Position numbers and translations under genes: made by a program. The notes under the pieces are model-generated. The model was not told the origin of the DNA. It was given only the letters and a program-made list of their open reading frames with translations, and made no database searches. 64,000 nucleotides of DNA, from NCBI GenBank assembly GCA_041652755.1, contig JBAZGS010000005.1, forward strand, positions 11,890 to 75,889, in the 5' to 3' direction. Source of the DNA: JAQTTT01 sp041652755. Its GTDB lineage: Archaea > Nanobdellota > Nanobdellia > Tiddalikarchaeales > Tiddalikarchaeaceae. Below, one piece after another: positions 57,116 to 64,000 of this stretch. The first letter of the stretch is position 1. Each line of letters starts with the position of its first letter.

Positions 57116-59029
57116 ATGGTTGATTATGAATTAAGGAACTTTAACGGTTTTAATGCATTAATCATTGACTGTGAAAAGTGCAAACGGTCCTGTTCTTTGG
57201 AGAATAATGAATGCTTAAAGTGCATAAGTGATTTAAATCTTAAGTTCTCTTTGCTTGAGCTTAAAAAAACTAACAGCCTTGTTTACTTTGATGGGTTCCT
57301 TAGTAAAAAGATTAAGTCAGGAATTTTTGAATTAGTTCCGAGCCTTGTTCCTAAGTTCCTCTTGTATTATCTTATTCCTGTTAGCAAAGGAGAAGTTTTG
57401 CAAGACTCTGAATTTTATTCAATAATAAAAGACGGCAATGAAAGAACCATAATATTTAATCCTTTGGAATATGATTTAAACATTAAGGATCTTGAGCGTT
57501 TTTCAAACAGTGTTTTAAGGATTCAGGAGATGGAGGAAAATAATGCTTCATCCAAAGTTCCGGAACTAAGCGATGAGCTGCTCGAGCTAGTTAGTTCATA
57601 CACTATTGGTTTAGGAATTTTTGACAAGATTTTATTGATTCCTGAGATTCAGGATGTGTTCATTAACAGCCCTGGAGATTCTTGCGTTTTCTTCTTCCAT
57701 TCAAAATATGGCCAGCTAAAAAGCAACTTGTATTTGAAAAAAGAAATGCTTAACAGGATTAGCACTTTTTTAAGGACTGACAGTGCCAGGCCTTTTGATG
57801 AATCGTTTCCGGTTATTCACACAAACATTAAAGGTTTTAATGTAAGGATTTGCGGAGTGACTTATCCTTTGACTCATGAGGGAATAGGCTTTGCTTTAAG
57901 GAAGCATTGCTCAACTCCTTTGTCAATTGCAAGAATGGTCCATGACGAGTTCATGGACTCAAATGTTGCTGCATTATTATGGTTCCTTATAGATTCTGAC
58001 ATCAAATTATTAATAACTGGCCCAAGAGGAAGCGGAAAAACCACCCTGCTTAGTTCCTTACTATTCCTTTCAAACAAGATTAACAGAATAATAATAATTG
58101 AAGATACTGCGGAACTTCCGGTTCCGAACCTAAAAGAGCTTGGTTTTAATGTTGAGCATTTAAGAACTAAAAGCTTTGAAAACGCTGATTCATTTGAATT
58201 CAGCAATGACACTGCATTAAGGACTGCTTTAAGGCTTGGGGAAAGCTTGCTGGTTTTAGGGGAAGTAAGGGGAACTGAAGCAAAGTTCCTCTTTGAAGCC
58301 ATGAGAATTGGAGCATCTGGAAACAATGTCATGGGAACTATTCACGGAAGCAATGCGTTTGACACTTTTGACAGGGTGGTTAATGATTTGGGAGTTCCTC
58401 CAACAAGCTTCAAAGCCACTGATTTGGTTATTAGCTGCTCTTATTTGAATTCGAACAATATCAAAGGAAGGAAACTTTTTGAAATAACTGAAATCAAAAA
58501 GAACTGGTCAAGCAATCCCTTGAAAGAAAAAGGTTTTGTAAATATTGTTTCATTCAATCCTAAAATTAGAAAGTATTCTATTAATCTAGAAAATTCTTTG
58601 CTGATTAAAAGCATTGCATTTAAGAATGGTGTTAGTTTAAGAGCTTGCAAAAAAAGCATTAATGACAGAAAAAAAATACTTGATTTGATTATTGATAATT
58701 ATGAAAGGTTCAATGATGATGTATTGTTTTCGAATGAGACAATTGTCAATATATCAAGCATGATTGGATGCAATAAAAAATTGGAGGAAATTTCAACTTA
58801 TATTAATTCAATTTTTTTGAAAGGAAATGAAGATGAATTGATTGTTAGCGTCTTAAAATCCTTAAAAGCTTATGAAAAAGTGTCAGCTATTGATTCCAAA
58901 GAATTATTCAATCATGTTAATACCCTTTCAAGGATTAAATTTAATGAACTGCTCTCAAGTTTAGAGTCAAAAAGAATGATAGAAAGCTTTGTTAAGGGCC
59001 ATAAAAGGTATTGGTTTATTCGCAGATGA
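57116..59029 (+). CDS. Archaeal type II/IV secretion (pilus) ATPase with zinc and winged-helix ends
   Basis: 637 residues. N-terminal zinc knuckle 'CEKCKRSCSLENNECLKC' (~18-35); the N2 domain includes 'IQDVFINSPGDSCVFFFHSK'. ATPase core: Walker A 'LLITGPRGSGKTTLLSSLL' with G302-T309, Asp box 'IIIIEDTAELPVPNL', Walker B 'SLLVLGEVRGTEAKFLFEAM', His box 'GNNVMGTIHGSNAFDTFDRV'. These fit VirB11/GspE-type ATPases that assemble archaeal pili. An extra C-terminal ~150 residues ends in a winged helix ('KFNELLSSLESKRMIESFVK' + GHKRYWFIRR), not typical for the family. No PilC-like gene follows in the window. Confidence 0.92.
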   Translation: MVDYELRNFNGFNALIIDCEKCKRSCSLENNECLKCISDLNLKFSLLELKKTNSLVYFDGFLSKKIKSGIFELVPSLVPKFLLYYLIPVSKGEVLQDSEFYSIIKDGNERTIIFNPLEYDLNIKDLERFSNSVLRIQEMEENNASSKVPELSDELLELVSSYTIGLGIFDKILLIPEIQDVFINSPGDSCVFFFHSKYGQLKSNLYLKKEMLNRISTFLRTDSARPFDESFPVIHTNIKGFNVRICGVTYPLTHEGIGFALRKHCSTPLSIARMVHDEFMDSNVAALLWFLIDSDIKLLITGPRGSGKTTLLSSLLFLSNKINRIIIIEDTAELPVPNLKELGFNVEHLRTKSFENADSFEFSNDTALRTALRLGESLLVLGEVRGTEAKFLFEAMRIGASGNNVMGTIHGSNAFDTFDRVVNDLGVPPTSFKATDLVISCSYLNSNNIKGRKLFEITEIKKNWSSNPLKEKGFVNIVSFNPKIRKYSINLENSLLIKSIAFKNGVSLRACKKSINDRKKILDLIIDNYERFNDDVLFSNETIVNISSMIGCNKKLEEISTYINSIFLKGNEDELIVSVLKSLKAYEKVSAIDSKELFNHVNTLSRIKFNELLSSLESKRMIESFVKGHKRYWFIRR

Positions 59030-59064
59030 AATTTTTAAATAACTAAGCAGTTATTATTTAATTA

Positions 59065-59364
59065 ATGGGTTTGTTTGGTTTGTTTAAAAAAAAAAAGATT
59101 AGCATTAATAGCGCTAATTTTGCGAGGCTTGTTAAGTTTTACTGCGCTGAAAGCGGAATACCTATTGTTTCTCAGCTTAAGATAACTAAAGCTATTGCAC
59201 GGGATTTTATTGATGCTCCTGGCAAAAACATTAATGAATTCTTTTTTTTGGAAAGCGAAACTGCTAAGGGTTATTTAATTAAAAACGGGCTTAATGCTTT
59301 GGATGCTGAGATTTTCTGGAGCATTATGAGGATGAACTCTGCTAATTTCTTACAGCCTTACTGA
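59065..59364 (+). CDS. Hypothetical protein, 99 aa
   Basis: ATG 59065 (MGLFGLFKKKKISINSANFA). The amphipathic N-terminus resembles the 'MGFL/MSFL' openings of nearby winged-helix proteins. Helical, one Cys; 'LVKFYCAESGIPIVSQLKIT' and 'NALDAEIFWSIMRMN'. It lies 35 bp after the pilus ATPase and is probably in its operon. Its last 15 bp overlap the convergent small gene. Confidence 0.6.
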   Translation: MGLFGLFKKKKISINSANFARLVKFYCAESGIPIVSQLKITKAIARDFIDAPGKNINEFFFLESETAKGYLIKNGLNALDAEIFWSIMRMNSANFLQPY

Positions 59365-59541
59365 AAGCATTTGAGCCATATCATCCCTTATTAGTACATT
59401 CTCAAGCATTCTTAGCTCCCTTGAATTAATAGTGTTCAAATAATCATCTATTTTGTTATGTCTCAGGCTAGAAACCATGAAGTTCCTAAGCTGGCTTAAT
59501 CTTCTTTTGAGAAGCTTTTTTTCAGTATGAGTCATTTTCAT
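59350..59541 (-). CDS. Small helical basic protein, 63 aa
   Basis: ATG 59541 or 59535 (MTHTEKKLLKRRLSQLRNFM). Entirely helical and basic, with 'NTINSRELRMLENVLIRDDM'. Overlap with the plus gene is only 15 bp, and the codon use looks real. Could be a regulatory or antitoxin-like peptide; unassigned. Confidence 0.45.
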   Translation of the reverse strand: MKMTHTEKKLLKRRLSQLRNFMVSSLRHNKIDDYLNTINSRELRMLENVLIRDDMAQMLSVRL

Positions 59542-59649
59542 AAAATATTCAATAACCTCCCTTTAAATAAGCATGATTATTAAGCTTCCCCTATTCCTGT
59601 ATGATTAAGGAGTTCTTCATAGGATAGACTTTCAGCCCTTTAGAATTCC

Positions 59650-60069
59650 TTAAACCCCCTGTTTTTTATATCCATTTTTTTCATAAAATCCAACTGAATA
59701 AGGCTGAGATCTGAGTTTTATTAGTTTACTTCCTTTTTTTATGGCTTCTTTTTCAAATTTTTTAAGCAATTTTTTTCCAATCCCTTTTTTATGCTGATTC
59801 CCTTCAACAAACAAGGAACTGATTCGTTCCGGAGTTCCTCTTATTGTGCCTATTATTTTTCCATTATCAACAGCAACGTAAAAGATTGTAGCTTTGCTGA
59901 AAACCTCATGTATTTTTTCAACAGATGAAATTTTGGGATTGAAAAAATCAATATACTCCTTAGCAGCTTTAGGGTCAAAATAGTCCAGGCTGTTAAATTT
60001 TTTGTAAGTTTTTGAAATCAGGCATGCAACTTCTTTTGCATCTTTGGCTTTGAATTTTCTGATTATCAT
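59650..60069 (-). CDS. GNAT-family N-acetyltransferase
   Basis: 139 residues from ATG 60069. GNAT core: 'IIRKFKAKDAKEVACLISKT', 'FYVAVDNGKIIGTIRG', then motif A 'RISSLFVEGNQHKKGIGKKL' (Q-x-x-G-I-G) and motif B 'YSVGFYEKNGYKKQG'. A typical small acetyltransferase; the substrate is not predictable. Divergent from minD. Confidence 0.92.
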   Translation of the reverse strand: MIIRKFKAKDAKEVACLISKTYKKFNSLDYFDPKAAKEYIDFFNPKISSVEKIHEVFSKATIFYVAVDNGKIIGTIRGTPERISSLFVEGNQHKKGIGKKLLKKFEKEAIKKGSKLIKLRSQPYSVGFYEKNGYKKQGV

Positions 60070-60166
60070 AAGAATATAATAACTTAAAAATATAAAAAAT
60101 TTCCCTAATTTATACTTATTTAAGATTACAAAAGTTTTAAAATAAATGAGTTAATAATTATAGTTC

Positions 60167-60946
60167 ATGGCTAGAGTTATCGCGTTTGTTAGCGGAAAAG
60201 GTGGAGTTGGCAAAACCACCACAGCAGTTAATGTTGCCCAAGCCCTTTTTGATTCCAAAAAAAAAGTATTATTAATTGACGCTAATGTAACAACTCCAAA
60301 TGTAAGCCTTCATTATTCCATTAATCCTAGCGGATTTTCCCTTCATGATGTTTTGAATGGAAGGGTTGGCATTGAGAAAGTTATTTACAAAACCGAGACT
60401 GGATTATTTGTTATTCCAGGAGGCCTTAGTTTTGACAACTTAAAAGGCAAGATAAAAAAATCTTTGGCAAGTAACTTGGTTTTTTTAATTGACAAATTTG
60501 ATTATATCATTATTGATGCAGGAGCAGGGCTTGGAATAGAGACTCAGATGGCAATTAAGGCCTGCGATGAAATGATACTAGTCACTAATCCTGAGCTTCC
60601 TGCAATCACTGACGCTTTAAGGGCTAAAAAGCTTGCTGAGGATTTCAGAGTCAGCTTATTAGGAGTTGTTTTGAATAAAAAAACCGGGCTTGATTTTGAC
60701 TTAAAGGACCAAAACATTTCAGATTTTTTAGAGCTTCCGATAATAGGGGATATTCCTTTTGATATCCATGTTTCAAAAAGCATTAAGGAAAGAATACCTG
60801 TTGTTACTGCTTATCCTTTAAGCAAAGCAGCTAAAGCCATAAAAAAATTAGTCAATGTTATCACTAAGGAAGAATTATATGTTGAGGACAAACCTGACAA
60901 TGCATTGTTTAAATGGGTTAAGAAAATTTTAGGCTTAAATGAATAA
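60167..60946 (+). CDS. minD: MinD/ParA-family ATPase (MinD type)
   Basis: 259 residues. Deviant Walker A 'VSGKGGVGKTTTAVNVAQAL' (K11, K16), Walker A-prime 'VLLIDANVTTPNV', Walker B 'YIIIDAGAGL', and a C-terminal amphipathic membrane-targeting helix 'ALFKWVKKILGL', which marks MinD rather than ParA. It cycles between a membrane-bound ATP dimer and free ADP monomer and positions partners (in archaea often archaella or chemosensory arrays). Archaeal MinD usually has no MinE. Next to the pilus locus it may help place pili. Confidence 0.93.
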   Translation: MARVIAFVSGKGGVGKTTTAVNVAQALFDSKKKVLLIDANVTTPNVSLHYSINPSGFSLHDVLNGRVGIEKVIYKTETGLFVIPGGLSFDNLKGKIKKSLASNLVFLIDKFDYIIIDAGAGLGIETQMAIKACDEMILVTNPELPAITDALRAKKLAEDFRVSLLGVVLNKKTGLDFDLKDQNISDFLELPIIGDIPFDIHVSKSIKERIPVVTAYPLSKAAKAIKKLVNVITKEELYVEDKPDNALFKWVKKILGLNE

Positions 60947-60979
60947 TTTTTTAAAAACAGTACTTTACCTTTTTAAGAT

Positions 60980-62014
60980 ATGGGTTTAAGCATTCGGGAA
61001 TTGATAATCTGCAGCGACTATACTTGTATTGATAATTTCATAATAAACAAAAAGGATTCATTTGCTGATGAAGACAATAATGGCATTTTCTCAATAGTTT
61101 ATGTTATGGACAATCTTTTAAAAAATTTTGATTCAAAAATAGAGTCTGTTTCCAGCATTACTTATGTCAGCAATGAGGTTTTTACTAAATATGAACAAAT
61201 GAAAAAAAGTAATTATTCTCCTTTTAACATAACCTTGCCTTATGGTTTTGGCAGCTATTTTCACAGTGTTTCAAATGAAAAATTCAGAATTATTAGTGTT
61301 GATAAAGCAATAGTTGACAAAGACCCTATTTTTTTAACAAACCATCCTATTAAGGAATTAATTGCCCCTTTCTCGGATAAGTTTAGCTATAATCCATCTG
61401 AAGGTGTTTGCAAATTTAAGGATTTTGATTACTTGGCTAATTTAAAGCCAATGGATTTTTCTGAAAAATATTGTGCAAAAATTATTGCACTAAATGGGCA
61501 TGTTCATAGCAAAGGCGAAGAAATTTTTTTGAACGGCAATGAAGAGTTTTATTTGGAGAATAAATTCTTTATCAAAAACCCTATGCAATTATCTGAATTC
61601 ATTAAAGTTTTCAGGGAGTATGGAAAAAAATACAAAGTTAATATACAATATAATAACAATTTTGACTATTCTAATTTAATATTCTCCCATGAAGGAAAAT
61701 ATTACTTGTATTCTGAAGCAACAGTATTAGGAGAAAAATATGAAAAAGAGATTACTGTTGAAAAAGGGGATGAAATTTTAATTGAAAAAAAAGAGTTTTT
61801 TCATAATGACAGATTAGGCATTATTACTGAATTAGTGCCTGATTCTAAAGGGGTTAATGGCTCTAAAATATCGCTTATCAATTATTTTGAATGCTTGAAC
61901 ACTCTTAAAACGTTTCAGCACCTTGTTGATTCAAAAAAATTTAATTCCGCAAATTCTAATAGCTTCATCTCAAGCATTTCATCAAGATTAGGCTCTTATT
62001 TTTTAAATAACTAA
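60980..62014 (+). CDS. Hypothetical protein, 344 aa
   Basis: ATG 60980, 33 bp after minD, so probably co-transcribed. Soluble alpha/beta. Segments: 'IFSIVYVMDNLLKNFDSKIE', 'GFGSYFHSVSNEKFRIISVD', 'KYYLYSEATVLGEKYEKEIT' and 'DRLGIITELVPDSKGVNGSK'. No catalytic signature, TM or zinc motif. I do not recognise a family. Confidence 0.6.
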   Translation: MGLSIRELIICSDYTCIDNFIINKKDSFADEDNNGIFSIVYVMDNLLKNFDSKIESVSSITYVSNEVFTKYEQMKKSNYSPFNITLPYGFGSYFHSVSNEKFRIISVDKAIVDKDPIFLTNHPIKELIAPFSDKFSYNPSEGVCKFKDFDYLANLKPMDFSEKYCAKIIALNGHVHSKGEEIFLNGNEEFYLENKFFIKNPMQLSEFIKVFREYGKKYKVNIQYNNNFDYSNLIFSHEGKYYLYSEATVLGEKYEKEITVEKGDEILIEKKEFFHNDRLGIITELVPDSKGVNGSKISLINYFECLNTLKTFQHLVDSKKFNSANSNSFISSISSRLGSYFLNN

Positions 62015-62033
62015 AACTTATTATAAAATCATT

Positions 62034-62942
62034 ATGAGTTCAAAAAAGCCGGTTTTTAAGGATTCTTTCAAGGATTATTTTAATACTCTTATTTCAGGAG
62101 AATTGGATGAATTTATTGAATCCTGCAAAAAACCTTTGCCTGAATCAATTAGGGTGAATAGCCTAAAAATCAGCGCTAAAGAGCTTAAGAATAATTTAAC
62201 AGCTCAAGGCTGGGAAGTTATTGATGTTCCTTTTTATAAAAACGCTTTGATTGTTAAAAAAAGGAATGCTTCAATGGGCAATACTTTGGAGCATTTCATG
62301 GGGCAGTATTATGTTCAAGAGCAAAGCAGCATGATTCCTCCCCTAGTTCTTAATCCTAAAACTGCTGATTTAGTGCTTGATTGCTGCGCCAGTCCAGGAA
62401 GCAAAACTACCCAGTTGTCTGAAATGATGAATAATGAAGGAGTGATTGTTGCAAATGACATGGGTATTGGAAGAATAAGCATACTGTCCAGCAACTTAGA
62501 AAGAATGGGCTCTAGAAATGTTGTGGTCACTAATGGAGATGGAAAAAGGTTCAAATTATTCCCTGAAATGTTTGACAAAATCTTGCTTGATGCTCCCTGC
62601 ACTGGCTATGGCGCAATAAGGAAAGATTGGAGCATTGCTAAAATGTTTAATCCTAAATCTTACAAGTTCTTGGCAAATATTCAAAGAGAATTAATGATGA
62701 GCTGCTGGACTGCATTGAAGCCTAAAGGTGAAATGGTTTATTCAACATGCACTTTAACAAAAGAGGAAAACGAGGATAATGTTTCTGAATTCTTGGACAA
62801 TCATTCAGATGCTAAAATAGAAAATATTAAGCTTAAGGGCTTTGAGAATCATAGAGGAATAGGATTAAAGGAATCTATTAGGATTTGGCCTCACAGGATT
62901 GACATGGAAGGCTTCTTCATAGCTAAGCTGGTGAAAAAATGA
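62034..62942 (+). CDS. RNA m5C methyltransferase (NOL1/NOP2/Sun family)
   Basis: 302 residues. SAM motif I 'VLDCCASPGSKTTQLSEMM' (~115-132), motif IV 'ILLDAPCTGYG' with C189, and motif VI 'MVYSTCTLTKEENEDNV' with catalytic C239; both Cys of the two-Cys mechanism are present. It methylates cytosine C5 in rRNA or tRNA. It overlaps the following PUA-like gene by ATGA; the usual fused PUA/RNA-recognition part is absent here and may be supplied by that neighbour. Confidence 0.95.
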   Translation: MSSKKPVFKDSFKDYFNTLISGELDEFIESCKKPLPESIRVNSLKISAKELKNNLTAQGWEVIDVPFYKNALIVKKRNASMGNTLEHFMGQYYVQEQSSMIPPLVLNPKTADLVLDCCASPGSKTTQLSEMMNNEGVIVANDMGIGRISILSSNLERMGSRNVVVTNGDGKRFKLFPEMFDKILLDAPCTGYGAIRKDWSIAKMFNPKSYKFLANIQRELMMSCWTALKPKGEMVYSTCTLTKEENEDNVSEFLDNHSDAKIENIKLKGFENHRGIGLKESIRIWPHRIDMEGFFIAKLVKK

Positions 62943-63394
62943 GATATCATGAGTTAAGAAAAAAAGAAGTTGATAGTATTAAGGATTTATTATTTGATAA
63001 TTATGGTTTTAATATGCCTAAAGATTGGATGCTTTATTATTTGGGAAAAAACAAGGTTTGGGTGCTTAAGAAAGAGTTTTTTGATTTGCCTATTCAAAGG
63101 TTAAATGTTGAAGTCATGGGATTTTACTTATGCCACTATGAGTATGATATTTTTAGGCTGAGCATTTTAGGCGCTCAATTGGTTGGAGAACAAGCCTCTA
63201 AAAACGTTTTAGATATCTCATTAAAGGATGCTTGGGAGTTAATTAGGGGCTTTGACATTGATAAAGAAACTAATTTAGATGCCACTTACATTATTCTTAA
63301 AAGCCCAATAGGGATTATTGGAGTTGGAAAAAACCATAAAACAAAGGTTTTGTGCCAGATAAAAAAGAACAGAAGAGTGAGGAATCTTAATTAA
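62939..63394 (+). CDS. NIP7/PUA-like RNA-binding protein
   Basis: 151 residues; ATG overlaps the methyltransferase stop (ATGA), so it is translationally coupled. Alpha/beta N-terminal part ('YHELRKKEVDSIKDLL'), then a PUA-like beta barrel ('LNVEVMGFYLCHYEYDIFRL', 'YIILKSPIGIIGVGKNHKTK'). Probably the RNA-targeting subunit of the adjacent m5C methyltransferase. The assignment is by fold pattern and context rather than a strict motif. Confidence 0.75.
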   Translation: MRYHELRKKEVDSIKDLLFDNYGFNMPKDWMLYYLGKNKVWVLKKEFFDLPIQRLNVEVMGFYLCHYEYDIFRLSILGAQLVGEQASKNVLDISLKDAWELIRGFDIDKETNLDATYIILKSPIGIIGVGKNHKTKVLCQIKKNRRVRNLN

Positions 63395-63440
63395 TTTTTA
63401 TCAAAAAGCTTATTAATCCTGGTTTTTACTCTATTATTTC

Positions 63441-63839
63441 ATGATTTTGGAGTTAAACAAAGAGTTTGTTAAAAGAACTGCTGATTATATTGAGTCATTT
63501 TTTCCTAAATATTACGGCAGCATTGCAGCAACATTGTTTGAGAATAATCCTTTCAAGTATCCTACAAGAATACTTACTAATGGCGAAAAAATATCAGGAG
63601 TCTTGTCAGTTTATTACAATTTTTTTAGTGTTGGCAATGTAAAATTGCTTGCAGGAGATTATGGTTCAATGGAAAAGTTGATTGCTCCTTTAAAATCTTT
63701 AAAAAAGATTACAATAACTGTTCCTGAAAATTTGGATAAATATATTGAAACCCTTAAAAAAATAGGGTTTAGCCAAAAAACAAAGATTTACAGCAAAGAT
63801 TTGGATGAGGAAATGCTTGGATTAAGCATGATTCCTTAA
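63441..63839 (+). CDS. Hypothetical protein, 132 aa (possibly GNAT-like)
   Basis: ATG 63441. 'GEKISGVLSVYYNFFSVGNV', 'LLAGDYGSMEKLIAPLKSLK' and 'NLDKYIETLKKIGFSQKTKI' follow the beta-alpha order of the C-terminal half of GNAT folds ('..LxxxGF'), but no acetyl-CoA loop is visible. It may be a degenerate acyltransferase-like domain. 46 bp after the PUA-like gene. Confidence 0.5.
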   Translation: MILELNKEFVKRTADYIESFFPKYYGSIAATLFENNPFKYPTRILTNGEKISGVLSVYYNFFSVGNVKLLAGDYGSMEKLIAPLKSLKKITITVPENLDKYIETLKKIGFSQKTKIYSKDLDEEMLGLSMIP

Positions 63840-64000
63840 ACCAATAATAATTTTTCTTTCGCAAAAAGGGCAAATAGTTTTAGAGTAAGCTGCATCTAAG
63901 TCCTCCACAAAAAGTGAAGAAAAACTAGAGTTAGAATTTGATGTGCAATTGATTATTGGATAAATAGTTTTTATTTCATGTTTTTCTTTGAAAGAATTAT
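63822..64000 (-). CDS. Partial gene entering from the right edge
   Basis: An open minus frame from the window edge to a stop at 63822-63824, with protein-like sequence 'KEKHEIKTIYPIINCTSNSN', '..FVEDLDAAYSKTICPFCE' and RKIIIGL. The CPFC pair, with an earlier Cys, suggests a zinc ribbon. It would overlap the previous gene by 18 bp. The start is outside the window. Confidence 0.5.
   Translation of the reverse strand, partial: NSFKEKHEIKTIYPIINCTSNSNSSFSSLFVEDLDAAYSKTICPFCERKIIIGLRNHA

Overview
The window reads as archaeal chromosome from an AT-rich, small-genome lineage; a DPANN archaeon of the Woesearchaeota/Pacearchaeota kind is my inference. The support is: archaeal D-aminoacyl-tRNA deacylase (DtdA), a UPF0282 metallo-beta-lactamase protein, an archaeal pilus-type secretion ATPase, a CruF-like carotenoid enzyme, and many genes with a TATA box about 26 bp before the start codon (leaderless transcripts) next to a few with a GGGGTG/GGTGG Shine-Dalgarno. 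I saw no tRNA, rRNA or CRISPR array. A 10-N gap at 15189-15198 inside a tandem repeat shows that this is a draft assembly.

Layout. 1-14.6 kb: the first ~4860 codons of one giant secreted surface protein on the minus strand (signal peptide, BspA-like 25-residue repeats, parallel beta-helix, LamG-like domain, then very large modules with Asp-rich MopE-like Ca-binding motifs). It overlaps by ATGA an upstream membrane-anchored protein whose stalk is a 9-residue repeat, each copy with an N-glycosylation sequon (14.6-15.8 kb). 15.8-27 kb: small lipoproteins and membrane proteins, two OB-fold-like proteins, DegV, Nudix, an HD hydrolase, a soluble PAS histidine kinase with a one-domain response regulator, and a secreted serpin. 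27-42 kb: mostly single-gene units, many for nucleotide or nucleoside clean-up (HD, nucleoside hydrolase, deoxyribosyltransferase-Nudix fusion, deoxynucleoside-kinase-like, two MazG-like, HIT, Nudix, PurH cyclohydrolase domain), plus a RelBE-type toxin-antitoxin pair, acylphosphatase, CruF-like and YdjM-like membrane proteins. Nearly every gap here holds a copy of a ~60-105 bp dispersed repeat, always in the same orientation.

42-50 kb: a very AT-rich island between two repeat copies. It encodes a membrane-spanning protein with a Cys-rich outside, a coiled coil and a cytoplasmic HNH nuclease domain, divergent from a run of multi-TM proteins, then an AbrB-like mini-operon with palindromic operators, a TM/coiled-coil pair, and a 994-residue protein combining a PD-(D/E)XK nuclease with a STAND-like NTPase and a helical C-terminus. 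This is my best candidate for an undescribed, possibly anti-mobile-element, system. 50.1-53.2 kb: non-coding DNA with hairpins and palindromes, a winged-helix protein with 21-bp iterons upstream, and an orphan protein; it looks like a replication, partition or regulatory region, possibly from a plasmid or virus.

53.2-64 kb: more conserved chromosome: UPF0282, DtdA, a pilus module (winged-helix coiled-coil protein, pilin-like protein, secretion ATPase), MinD, an NSUN-type m5C methyltransferase translationally coupled to a PUA-like protein, and small unknowns.
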